A stretch of 64,000 nucleotides of DNA from Dermanyssus gallinae (Eukaryota; Arthropoda; Arachnida; Mesostigmata; Dermanyssidae). Below, piece by piece: positions 11,461-24,455 of this stretch (positions are counted from its first letter, which is position 1; each line of letters starts with the position of its first letter). The DNA is taken from contig QVRM01002215.1 of the NCBI GenBank assembly GCA_003439945.1, positions 372,001 to 436,000 of the forward strand, written 5' to 3'. The notes below the pieces were generated by a model, which ran no database searches, was not told the origin of the DNA, and worked only from the letters and a program-made list of their open reading frames with translations. The translations under genes and the position numbers were made by a program.

Positions 11461-13575
11461 GTAAGTCATTCAGCGTCATTTGTGTACGCGTGTACTCCTT
11501 TATTTCGGACAAAGATGTGCGTGATAGCGACTAAAGCATACAATGGCAATGAATGAATACAGCATATTACCGCTGAAACAGGAGGAACAAGAACAAGAAC
11601 GCCAACAACGGCAATGCTAGCGAAGACAACAGTGTCAGCATCAACAAGATCGTCAGCGATAACAATAACAACAGCAAACGCAACAAAAACAGCAACAACC
11701 ACACTAATAACTCCCACGCAACCACAACGATTGTGTAGGTTCAGAAATAAGTTAAATGAATATGTAATAAAAAGCGTATATATTTATCGATTAAAAGGCA
11801 AAAAGGCGGCTGGGGTGCAGGGAAGCCTGCCGAGCAGACTTCTTGTGCGATTCTCTGGCTATGCGTTAGGCAAACATATTGATAATGATTTTAGTTATGT
11901 TCGTAAATACAGTAAACATGTACACATGCTTCTTTGTTTGTCAATACGGTTGACAGCGAAGAAAGGCTAAATGCATTTGACTCGATGTGCATGACGACAA
12001 CAATGACAGTAGTTTGATCTGCTTACATCGTTTGCTCAAAACCTTGAAAAAATAGCTAGATATTTAATATCTCCGGTGCATTTAGACTCAATTTTCTGCA
12101 AACCTATATGAATGATTCGTGTTTGTTCTACACATCTACAACGAGTGTACGCATAGAAAACATGTATCATATGTGATATCTAAGGCCTCGACAACTGTAT
12201 ATTTGATGCGGCTTGCCTCCGTACCCTCCGTTGCTCGCAAAGCAAAGACGCTCATATCAGCCAGTTTAAGAGCCCGATGAACGATTGCGAAATGAGCTCG
12301 ACGGCAAAACCAAAGGATACTGCTACGTCAAATTTATGTTAAAGGCCTATGCTTAATACAGCTCGACTTACTTTGCGATTAATTTCGAGAGGGTAGTCAG
12401 TTTATAAGGATACGTCCAAGTTCATAACCTTCCAGACTTAGCTCGAGCAAAGCACCTACTTGGCAGTAGTTTGAGGGCTATGGAGACCTAACGTTAATAT
12501 GCTTCGAAATCTGTGTGTGTGTGTGATGCAGATCTAACTATTAGTATTTCTGTGAACCCTTACGCGTGCGCGTTGGCCAATGGCTTCGCTAGTCTGACAT
12601 TCGACTACTCATTGCATCAAACTTGATTAAAACGGAATGGAACCATAATTGGGGGACTTGATATATATATATATATATATATATATAGCTCAGAGTCTAA
12701 ATCATGATCTGTGTATGCTACTATGGTAGACAGTAATTTCGACATGCTTAAGACAACCGACATATTGCTGGTGGTCTTTATGTATACGCGTGTGCATTTG
12801 TATCCGTTACCTCACTGCGGCGAAGGATGAGCCAAAAACTCAATAGAAGGCTTTTTGTGCAGAAGAGTTCTCTCACTAGAAAAAGTCACATAGGATACGA
12901 GTGTATGCCTCTCCTGTATTAATCATTTTTTAATGCTAAAACTTAAAAACTAAAGATTTCTTAATAATCACGTTTATGTTCGCACCTTATAGTTAACAAA
13001 TACGCGTAAGTGGCGTTGTCAATATACGACAAGTACGCCGTAGTATATCTTGCGGAAATGCAATGATATAAACGTGGATATGCAGTCCTCTGCAAGTCAG
13101 CCAAGCACAGAAGCTTATGACTACTTCCCACAATTGCACAATATACCTAGTTCTGATAGGTTTATATTATATCTAGTAATAACCCAACTATAACTAGAAA
13201 TTAAATTCCAAGGAATCATCTCTTCATCGGATAAAATTGATTGATGCCACACTTGTCCTTTAAATACATTTATACTTCCTTATGAAAGCGGCACATTTCA
13301 CATGTAGACTGTATGTAAAGGGCAACTTGCGTTAGTTCGAAATAGTCAACCATCTTATCAGTTGACTTGGCAACTCAGAAGTTTCTTGGTCATAATGGTC
13401 AGAATAAGATGCAGGTCAAGCGCGAGTTATAATTTTATAAAATGCGCAATTTTTAGGCTGCTTCTTTACAAGCCTTATCAAGACCATCGGTCTGCATGTC
13501 TGATAGGTATATGCATATATATTATCTTTAAAATACTAACTGATATGCTCTGATGTGTATGAAATATGTCGGTAG
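11461..13575 (+). other. Intron 7
   Basis: About 2.1 kb intron between Ig4 and Ig5. It contains a CAA/AAC-rich patch (about 11585-11730) and a (TA)n array (12660-12687), with no recognised element otherwise. The acceptor is GTCGGTAG. Confidence 0.6.
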
Positions 13576-13755
13576 ACGCGCCGAGGTGCGATGTAAGCCA
13601 GCCAACGACTCTGCTTTACACGTCAATGAAGCGGGCCATCGAGGTGCTGTGTGAAGTTGACGCGTATCCAGCTGAAGGGCTTCATTTTCAGTGGCTAGTC
13701 CGAAATGCATCTACGGCCCAACAGCCGCGAACGCTCAACAATTTTGTCGTTAATG
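13576..13755 (+). CDS. Side-like gene, exon 8: first half of Ig5
   Basis: Starts by completing a Tyr codon, so the joined protein reads 'KYAPRCDVSQ', the Side motif between Ig4 and Ig5. The first cysteine is in 'IEVLCEVDAYP' and the core Trp in 'HFQWLVRN' (with an NAS sequon). 180 nt, phase 1. Acceptor GTCGGTAG|ACGC, donor TAATG|GTAATG. Confidence 0.85.
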
Positions 13756-14194
13756 GTAATGAAGTTTTTCGCTACTAGTCAGTTCATATTAGTAGTACAT
13801 TTTTTGTATATATATATATATACGAGAGCGGATTGAAAAAATGAATATTAATTTAATCTTCCAGAGAGGTTGTATTCCTTTCAAAGTAGCTCCCGTCCGC
13901 TGCAAAAATCTCCGCAAAGCAAAATGTAACATTTTTACCATCCTATAATATTTGGTTTGTTTTTAACATATAACTTAATGCATATTCGTTGCGCCCCCGC
14001 TTTCGGCTCCATTAAGATCGCCGAGCCTCGTTTTCATCACTTTTTAAAACCAAACTCAAACAGTAAAAGCCGCCAACTATTGCCACAAAACTTGTCCTGC
14101 GTGTAGCTGATGAATGACACTTGTAAGCAAAACAAGCTGGAAGTCATGCTGGTTATTTTTTAAAACAAACGTACTAGAACGTACCGATCTGTAT

Positions 14195-14220
14195 GTATAT
14201 ATATATATATATATATATAT
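14195..14220. repeat. (TA)n array at the LINE 3' border
   Basis: Dinucleotide array directly abutting the 3' end of the antisense RT remnant. A matching array (15327-15354) lies at the other border. Confidence 0.9.
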
Positions 14221-15320
14221 TGTGATGATTTATTAATCAATTACAATACGTTTGCACACTCGGCAGTGTTCACCTTAAATAAAAAAGATAAAAAGGTGTC
14301 ACGTGAGGTTAAGAATCGGCTGTCCGTGTCCTTGCTTGATGGTAGCCCCCGCTCTTGTGGACCCGGTGCAAGCGGTATATCCTCAAGGTTCTTTGCAACG
14401 TTAAGACGGTAAGATCCATAAGATTCCTCTTCGTGACGACGAGCCCCAAGAGTGTACTCGCAGATTCGGAGTCCCATGCACCACTCATAGAGATAGTGAT
14501 AGATCCGAATCTGCAAGTTTTTTGCTAGTCGGTGTGTCCTTGTTTTCGCAAGGTCTTCTTTGAAGTGCTCGGTGATTAGCATCCATTGAACCCCAGGGTG
14601 CGTGGAGTGTTGTAGTGCTGTCAGACGAGAGAGGCGGAGTCTGGGGATAAATGTTTGGAGGCAGGGGATGTCCAGACCGCTGTGTGCTGTGTGCGTGTAC
14701 AGGTAGACGTTCGGTCTCGAGTTTTCGAGCTTAAGCCATTTCGACTTAACAACCTTTCTGATCTCTTTATCTAGGTCGCTAAGGAGTGCGTAAGATGGTC
14801 TGGGACCGGAGACCAGTTTATACAGGAGGCGGGGAATAAGAAAGTCTTTAAAAAATATAAGTCTTTGGTGGGGTTTGAGGGGAGCTATCGTAAGTCTGTT
14901 GAGTAAATTAAGGAGTATATCATTGGTGGAGTCAACTATGCCATTGCTGTCGAAGTCGACTACCAGACATCTTCATCGATCGCTCATACCTTTAGCAGGC
15001 TATTGCCAATCTCCCACGTTAAATGCTGGTACGGCATTAATAAAACCTTTACCTTCCTTTCTATTAAATAGGTGGGAGATAGTAAAGCTTTTGTTAGTAT
15101 TGATTTCAAGGCCTTGGGATTTCAAAAGGGGGTCCGCAATATTAGGGAGCCGTTGGAGAGTAGATTTTGTGGAGGCTAAGCCCATACGGTGGAAGTCATC
15201 AGTAAGTTGGTACCCGATATTAGTTTTGTCTAATTTTAAAAGAATGTCGTCGAACTAGATTAAATAAAAGGGGGGGGCAGAGTCTCCCTGCCTCACACCC
15301 TTAGTTGGCCGAAATGTGCA

Positions 15321-15326
<6 letters not shown>
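14221..15326 (-). mobile_element. R2-superfamily-like LINE remnant
   Basis: Antisense RT remnant read from 15326 down. 'TFRPTKGVRQGDSAPPF' (the RT Q-G motif) is followed by 'LASTKSTLQRL', 'LLKSQGLEINTNKSF', then thumb-like 'LKPHQRLIFFKDFLIPRLL' and 'HTAHSGLDIPCLQTF'. These resemble R2/R4/NeSL-type polymerases. Stops and small frameshifts are present. The catalytic (F/Y)ADD box expected just before 'LASTKS' is missing, consistent with a small deletion. The remnant ends at a CxxC ('EHCRVCKR'), AATAAA and a (TA)n array, so the endonuclease region is absent. Confidence 0.6.

Positions 15327-15354
<28 letters not shown>
15327..15354. repeat. (TA)n array
   Basis: Dinucleotide array between the truncated 5' end of the antisense RT remnant and the short inverted copy of its 3' terminus. 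Confidence 0.9.
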
Positions 15355-15408
15355 GGCGAGCACTGCCGAGTGTGCAAACGTATTGTAAATGATTAATAAA
15401 ACATTACA
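15355..15408 (+). repeat. Inverted 54-nt copy of the LINE 3' terminus
   Basis: Reverse-complement match to 14221-14274 with 5 differences over 54 nt by direct alignment. The shared core begins 'CACTGCCGAGTGTGCAAACG', followed by TATTGTAA and an AATAAA hexamer. It runs on the + strand and is followed by another AT-rich, (TA)n region (15420-15440). This could be a separate, severely 5'-truncated insertion or a fold-back product. Confidence 0.75.
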
Positions 15409-15781
15409 ATATTTTCTAAATATATATATATATATATTATTGTATAATATTATATATTATTTATATAATATATTATATTAATATATATAGAGAGGGAGAG
15501 AGAGAGAGGATGGGAGAGATATAACACTGTCACTGCATTTTTTATGAAGCTTTCTGTTCCGGACGAGAAATATATTTTAATTCAGTAATGCCTCATTGAG
15601 CTTACATTTTCATAATTACACATTTTCAACAATAAGAACAAATAAGGCCATTTTACAGAAAATGCGAGCGTCTGTGCTTTTAACTGCATTTGTCGTCACG
15701 TGAACACGTCGGCCGTGGTAGTCGACCAATATAGGGCGGATCATAAGATCAAATCTGTTATGGATACTGGCGCGGTTTCAG

Positions 15782-15907
15782 GTAGCCGTAGCGTGCTGCA
15801 ATACAGGGTGAGCAGCTACGTGGAGAGCAGCGTCATTATCTGCTGGGCGAACAACTCGATCGGCGGAATGCTGGGCGAGCCGTGCTCATTCAGTATCGAG
15901 CCCAGAG
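15782..15907 (+). CDS. Side-like gene, exon 9: second half of Ig5
   Basis: Encodes 'GSRSVLQYRVSSYVESSVIIC' with the second Ig5 cysteine, then 'WANNSIGGMLGEPCSFSIEPR'. The 'CWAxNxIGxxxEPCxFxIxPxG' ending is the Side family transition from Ig5 to FN3. 126 nt, phase 1. Acceptor GGTTTCAG|GTAG, donor CCAGAG|GTAAGA. The acceptor was chosen because it restores a Gly codon and the right phase; an in-frame extension upstream to about 15700 is possible but has no suitable AG. Confidence 0.82.
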
Positions 15908-16721
15908 GTAAGAGCTAACTAACTTTGACGGAAGGCAACTTTTGAGGCAACGATGACATCAAACATGCCGCGGTGGCCGACCGCTTTTGACGATCGATCG
16001 GCCAAAGGCTTCATCCATTATTCTGAATGAGGCGCTACCCTCAACGGCCTCCGCGCTTCGCTTAACGATCAGTGAAGGAATTAATGAGGCTGCGCTGAGC
16101 GCCACTCATGGCGGGCGTCATGGCAGGTGTCATACACGGAACCCTTATCCAAACGGCTGGCCTCGGAAAACATCGAAACATATCCGTTTAATCTATAATT
16201 CGTCTTTGGTAACAGTAAAACGACAAATTGGTAGCGTTTTAGTAGCGGTCCGCACGTAGAACACCGCAACTACAGCTAGTATTTCTAGAAAAACCTATAA
16301 TTTCGACTACGAACAAGAATAGTCACTTATATCAACATTGAAACAATAATTGTTAAAATAGTTAACTAATCTAAAATAATAAATAAAATGCTAAAATAGT
16401 TGTCATCCAGTATCGCACCAAGAGCGCTTCGAACTTAACTAGTTTTCCGTATACGGTAGACGTATCGAATGCTACTGCGTCTTGGCTACTGTCTTGAAAA
16501 GGTACGAGGTAGGACCCAGTGACCTCGCTTTTCGTCTTTGTAGAGTTTGTTGAAACGGGGATTGTTGCCGTTGTTGTTTGTTTCGCGTTTGGAGTTTTTG
16601 ATGTTGTTGTCGTGACTATCACTCTTGCTGCTGTGGTTGTTACGGTGAAAGTCGTTGATGTTGTTGTTGTTGTCGTTTTCACGTTGTGCGCTATTCATTC
16701 TACCGTTTCGGGTATTTCTAG
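15908..16721 (+). other. Intron 9
   Basis: Short intron between Ig5 and FN3. Its right half contains a degenerate GTT/GTC-rich tract (about 16555-16680), which creates spurious Thr-rich frames on the other strand. The acceptor is GGTATTTCTAG. Confidence 0.6.
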
Positions 16722-16940
16722 GCGTGCCGCCGCCACTGACGCGATGCATCGTATCAAATCAGGTGGGCGCAGCTGGCCTGCCGTGGCAGGTGTTCTTCCA
16801 TTTGCAGTGCGCTGACGAACGACGGATGGCTGAAGCCGAAGGTGAGACGTACCTGCTGCAACTGTTTCTCGCTGAATCGCGCACCCTGCTCCTCAATACG
16901 ACTAGCCCTACGCCCTCCTTTCATATCAGCAACATTCCGG
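16722..16940 (+). CDS. Side-like gene, exon 10: FN3, N-terminal part
   Basis: Begins 'GVPPPLTRCIVSNQ', equivalent to the Side 'PxPVxNCxVxNQ' start of the fibronectin type III domain. It continues 'VFFHLQCADE', 'GETYLLQLFLAESRTLLL' and 'TTSPTPSFHISNIP', the C-strand and loop before the next exon. 219 nt, phase 1. Acceptor TTTCTAG|GCGT, donor CCGG|GTAAGT, a strong site. Confidence 0.82.
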
Positions 16941-16945
16941 GTAAG

Positions 16946-16982
<37 letters not shown>

Positions 16983-17772
16983 TTTTCAGATCTCTTTTGC
17001 TACGCTTCCATTTGCCGCCACTTGCCAGTCGCTGTTCCGTGGCGAGTATCCTTCTAGAATGCCTAGTGTCTTTATATTCTGAGTCATACGGGAATCATAG
17101 GCAAAATGCCTAAGCAATGGCGGACACGCGTGTTGGAGAGGTCAGGAAATGTCATGAAAGGAAAGTGATTGAGTTTCAAACCCTTCGATGTGCTCGGATC
17201 AGGCTTGCAGGTGTGCTGTAGAGACTTTCCAAGCACACGTTTCGCACATATCTTAACTAATAGCAGAGAAACACGCGCCACAACACGCCGGTTTGAGATA
17301 CAATTTTGTTTAAATCGTATGCATGTTGGATCGTACTATGCCACTATACCAGATCACCGCGTTTATACCTAAAGCTCCTAAATGTTTAATACAACGTGGC
17401 ATGTCGTGACTGCAAGAAAAATACGCATTGCTGTAGTAGAGTTAGTTAGCTAACGTTTAATATTGATTAGGTGCAAACGGCTTAATCCACCAGAAAGTAA
17501 TCCACGTAAGCCGTGTAGCGTATGAACGTGAAATCAGTTTGTATTCGGAAACAAAAGATATCCTCATAATTTGACTTCCCTGCTGGAGTAGTGACATTAC
17601 CTAGTTACTTAAAGTATACAGTTATGCAACCAGTTGACCACCATGAGATCGCAAGGGGAGATTTTGCCGACGTAGACAGCATAGAAACCAGAAATGGGAT
17701 GTTGCTCCGATTTTTGTTGTTGTTTCCGTCACAACATGGCTCTCCTCATGCATCGCGTCTGAGGCGCGGAAA

Positions 17773-17775
<3 letters not shown>

Positions 17776-17847
<72 letters not shown>
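17776..17847. repeat. (TA)n array, 72 bp
   Basis: Pure dinucleotide array inside intron 10. Confidence 0.95.
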
Positions 17848-17852
<5 letters not shown>

Positions 17853-19378
17853 GTTTTTTCACTATACGATGTTTAAAGCGTACTAGGAAACACACGTCAC
17901 GTCTCACGAAATCAACATGTTTGGGCCTGCTTTCTATTAAATTGTTGCAGCTACATTTGCAAGTGCGGAGAACAGAAAACGCCCTAGGGTTATTTTTGTG
18001 TCTATGGCAACGTACCGCTGAACTTCCATGAGCATACATTGCGTGACTTGGGAGCAACATGTTTGGCTCATATTCCTATATATCAGTGTAAAAAAAACGA
18101 CTTTCATTTTTTTCGCTAACAAACATGTGTACACTCTACAAAAAGCTACATGGTTTTTCGATTCCGACAACGAGTGCTGCACCCGCTAGCTTTTTCATTT
18201 TTGTATGTCACCACGTGCCTATTTGGCAAAACGTCATGCCAGGCAAACATCTCGTTTACGAGTTAAGACCGAGCGACAGCTATTGAATAAATGGAGTGTT
18301 TGCTTCAAAGCTTATTAGGCCTGATGTTAAATAAATGTTCTAGCAACCCATAACAGCTAAGCCGACGTAATGCACGATCTTGACATTGCTCTCTGAGAAG
18401 AGAGAGTCGGCAGTGGATAGCACATTAGCAGCATCGCTTAGCGAATATCTCTACCGCAGGCAATTTACAACTACGGTGGTTAGTCAAGCCAATGTTATCA
18501 AATCTCAGAGTCTTTACATGCCTTACTAGACATTTACGAGTACACTGCATATGAAATCCGCTCATTTGGGCTGAGGGGCAAAGCCGGTTTGGTGCTGGCT
18601 TAACATCGAATTGTGTATACCGGATGCTTGCAACGAGCATGAAGCTGTGGGGCGCGAAGGTCGACGTATAGACCAAGATGACACAAATAGTAGGTGTGCG
18701 CAGGAGAAGTGTGCGCGATCAGTATTCAGGATTAGGGTTGACTGACAGACTAGGCCTATCATGCATCGTGTATTTCCGGGCCAGTCGCGTCCCTATGGTG
18801 CAGTCTGAGCATGGAAGGTCATCATCAGCCAGGTATAAACCGAAGGTCATATCCAAGACTCGATTTCACTGCTCCAACGGGTCCTGCCACGGGTACGGAA
18901 GAAAGTTCTCGGATGGGACGGCTGGGCGCGATGATCTCGCATCAACGGCATCACGGCGGGCTGGCCGCCTGTTCCTGCGAGCCTGATGTACGTTGGTGCC
19001 AGTTGGCGCAGCAGATTCTGTAGTCTATTCTCGCCGCAGCGCCGCCGCAAACGACAACGCTGCCATGCGTACAATCGAAGAGAGGAAATCGAGGGATAAA
19101 GCCTAGAAAACAATCCTCTCAGCACGATAGAAAAAAAATGGAGCGATCAAGGCATTGAGCGCATTGGCGTGGACATGCAGAGATTGTTCCGACCGCTTAC
19201 TACGGTGACATCCGCAGACCTTTTTGTTTCGCTCCTTCTAGCGGAAGTTTGCCGGCTTACAGAGTCACACCGACACACCAAACACACACCGACACACAAA
19301 CCTCGCCGAGCAGTCACGCATCCGCGCACGCCTTCACTTCGAGCTGAATGAGCCGGCTTACCACCCGGCTCGCCACCG

Positions 19379-19421
19379 TTGTTGTTGTTGTTGTTGTTGT
19401 TGCTGTTGTTGTTGTTGTTGT
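19379..19421. repeat. (TTG)n array
   Basis: Trinucleotide repeat with one TTGC interruption, inside intron 10. Confidence 0.9.
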
Positions 19422-19974
19422 TATCGCCACTGTTGTTCGTATGCCGCCTAGTGGCGCTGTTATGGGCGATGTTTCGGTCGTCTGTACGTCTATCTGAATA
19501 GATAAGCGTGCTACGAGGCGGTGTGTTTCTGTGTCAGGCAGCTCGGTCAGCATGGCGTGACGCTACAGTGGCCTCACTGACGCTAGATACCCCCTACTAG
19601 CCAAGCTGTCTCTCATAAAGTCTATAGAGCTAGATCTTTGTTTTTCTCGTGCTGACCCTGTGTCTCCTCCGGTCGCGAGGCGCAAGCGAATGCACTACGC
19701 CACCGAGCTCAACTATAGAGCTAGATCTAGTGCTTTCTTTCAAAAATGCCTCTACTACAGAAAAGGGCAATTGACACAGGCGGCAATTTTTGTGTACTGG
19801 CCAACTTCAGGAATGACGAGCGCTGCTACAAATCACTGATTCCGTTCATCTTGCGATTGTTGTAATGAGCCTAACTCAAGGCCAACGGCTATGGCACGAG
19901 CAAGATCTCAAGCATATCGTAGTGATTTTGCTACGATATTGTTCTTTAATATGAGCTATATTTGTGTATTGCAG

Positions 19975-20130
19975 AGGGCGCCGAGTGCATCGCTGAAATA
20001 TCTCCAGCTAATGAGCAGGGCAGAGGCGATCCATTGAGGTTGACCATTCAAAACATACCGCCGCCATCAAGATTGCTCACTTCTGGGACGGATCGCGTGC
20101 ATTCTGCCGCAATAATAGCAGCTTTTGCAG
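19975..20130 (+). CDS. Side-like gene, exon 11: FN3 C-terminal part
   Basis: 'GAECIAEISPANEQGRGDPLRLT' matches the F-G strands of the Side FN3 domain (pattern xxAxNxxGRSxPxxL). A Pro-rich linker 'NIPPPSRLLTSG' and the start of a hydrophobic segment, 'SAAIIAAFA', follow. Acceptor TATTGCAG|AGGG, donor TTTGCAG|GTTTGC, 156 nt, phase 1. The donor is weaker than the others. Reading on would stop within about 23 codons. Confidence 0.75.
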
Positions 20131-20395
20131 GTTTGCAACTGTTTATGCCTTATGCCGTCAATCGTATCGAGTGGCGAAAAAAACGTGCTAATTATTAAGG
20201 AAGGACACCACTAAAATGTACAAAATCAATTTATAAGACAAGAAAATGAGGTGCACCATATATACAATCTATTAAGATTTGCACATACATTTAGTTTGAC
20301 TGTGGACCAGTGCAATATGTTTCAGTATGTGGGTAAATAATAGTAAGTGATAATGCAATTTCAGTTCTTAGAATTGACGCTATGTTTAATTGCAG

Positions 20396-20486
20396 TTGAA
20401 AATCCGTCTGTGTGGCTGAGTCTAATAATTGCCGCAATCCTGCGAGCGCGACCCATTGGGGGGGTCCAGTCGAATATCTTCGTTTG
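20396..20486 (+). CDS. Side-like gene, exon 12: membrane segment
   Basis: Continues the frame as 'VENPSVWLSLIIAAILRARP' and ends 'GGVQSNIFV'. Together with the end of exon 11 this gives about 31 mostly hydrophobic residues, followed by Arg residues as expected for a stop-transfer sequence. Acceptor TTTAATTGCAG|TTGA and donor GTTTG|GTAAGT are both strong. This is the first intron boundary in phase 2. The segment is interrupted by Glu-Asn-Pro, so a less regular membrane helix or a missing alternative exon cannot be excluded. Confidence 0.6.
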
Positions 20487-21232
20487 GTAAGTGCGTTACC
20501 GACACGAAATCTGACAGCTCGTACTGTGTTTCACAGAGTAAACATTTAATTGCACGGTGTGGCTTTGACGGTCTGTGTTACAACTATGGTTTGTAGCAAA
20601 ACATGATGTGGTGTTATGTGTGTAAGAACGTGCCGTCAGTATTGCAAATGTTCAAATTCAAAAATACTTGAAAATATTAGGTACACGCGTACACTCTACG
20701 TGTGACACTTTAAGTAAAATATTAAATTAAAAACATAGTAATTCACACCGATTGGCAAGACTTTCACAAGGTTTAAGTTGGATTACAACGGTGTTTTTAG
20801 AGAACAATTTGCCTAAATGTCATGCTTCTGTGTGACAATAAAAAAAGCACTACAACATGGCGCACGACCTGCAGTAATCGATGGTACTAAGGGCTGGGGT
20901 AAACAACAAACATAATATAATACATACACGAACATAATTGAGTGCATCTTTGGGTTAACGGTGTAAAATGCTTTCCGTTGGCTTTCAGGTGACTCTAGCA
21001 AAGCGCGGCGGTGCGAGCGACTCTTTAACTCAACATGTGCCTTACAATCTAATTGACATATGCTCATGTAAAGATTGATTCTTTAGGAAGAAACACAATA
21101 AACGTAGTTAGATGAAGGCAAAAAACCGGCTAGGAACGAGACGACTAAAGGAATAAGATAAAAGGCGACGGTAAACTGAATTCCCATACTATTTTCAATA
21201 AAAAGCTATTGTTTTAATGGGACCTCCGGCAG
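20487..21232 (+). other. Candidate intron 12
   Basis: Region between the membrane exon and the tentative last exon. If it were retained, translation would stop immediately (TGG TAA). No repeat was recognised. Confidence 0.35.
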
Positions 21233-21284
21233 CGCTCACACAAGCAACAGCGGCGTACTGCGAGACGGCGCCTACACGCCCTGA
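21233..21284 (+). CDS. Side-like gene, candidate last exon (short tail)
   Basis: The acceptor CCTCCGGCAG|CGCT is in exactly the phase needed after exon 12 (TG|C = Cys). It gives a 16-residue tail, 'AHTSNSGVLRDGAYTP', and a TGA. The result would be a Side paralogue with a very short cytoplasmic end. Alternatively, the true tail exons lie further downstream and this is a chance match. No strong poly(A) signal was identified just after it. Confidence 0.25.
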
Positions 21285-24190
<2,906 letters not shown>

Positions 24191-24198
24191 AAAAAGAG

Positions 24199-24263
24199 GG
24201 CTACTGAGCTAGTCATGATTGTCATCTACCGGGGTATCGCCGGCTAGATCTCCATTGTTGATT
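24199..24263 (+). repeat. Diverged tRNA-like SINE head
   Basis: Resembles the reverse complement of 31810-31881. Both share 'TTGTCATCTACC', then 'TCGCCGG', a degraded box B and 'TTGTTGAT'. The box B here ('GGCTAGATCTC') has decayed compared with 'GGGTCCGATCC' in the better copy. Confidence 0.4.
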
Positions 24264-24390
24264 AAATTCTCTCTAGCGATTCAGCATTGCTTACTGAGAA
24301 TAAGTGATAAACCACAATGCTAAGAGTCAACCACCATGCTGCCAGAAGGACTGTTGAGGAAACCCCAGATATCTCAACATTTCCGTTTCT

Positions 24391-24455
24391 GCTGCCGCTC
24401 TAAGCGCCCCTGATATAAAATGATTACATGTGTATCTAGTTATACATTTCAAACA
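24391..24455 (+). repeat. Short 3'-terminal LINE copy (TATAAAA repeat), copy 1
   Basis: Diverged copy of the 65-nt sequence at 47886-47948 (+) and 59927-59996 (-). The core 'GCGCCCCTGATATAAAA' is followed by ACATGTGTAT and TTATACAT. Because the 59.9-kb copy is the 3' end of a LINE, this is best read as a severely 5'-truncated copy, not a promoter. Confidence 0.6.

Larger units (their letters stand above)
13756..15781 (+). other. Intron 8 with an RT remnant
   Basis: About 2 kb intron splitting Ig5. The middle (14221-15410) is an antisense reverse-transcriptase remnant with (TA)n arrays at its borders and an inverted copy of its 3' end. A short GA-rich run follows at 15489-15509. Confidence 0.6.
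16941..19974 (+). other. Intron 10, about 3 kb
   Basis: Longest intron of the placed gene. It contains (TA)n arrays (16949-16978 and 17776-17847), a GC-richer patch around 18800-19060 with no convincing exon, and a (TTG)n array (19379-19421). It ends at TGTATTGCAG. Confidence 0.55.

Noticed and set aside
16371..16815. Thr-rich (-) and Val-rich (+) frames
   Set aside because: They come from a degenerate GTT/GTC tract in intron 9; the real exon starts at 16722 in a different frame context.
18678..19140. GC-richer patch in intron 10 as an extra exon
   Set aside because: No frame with splice sites in the required phase; FN3 strands join directly from exon 10 to exon 11.
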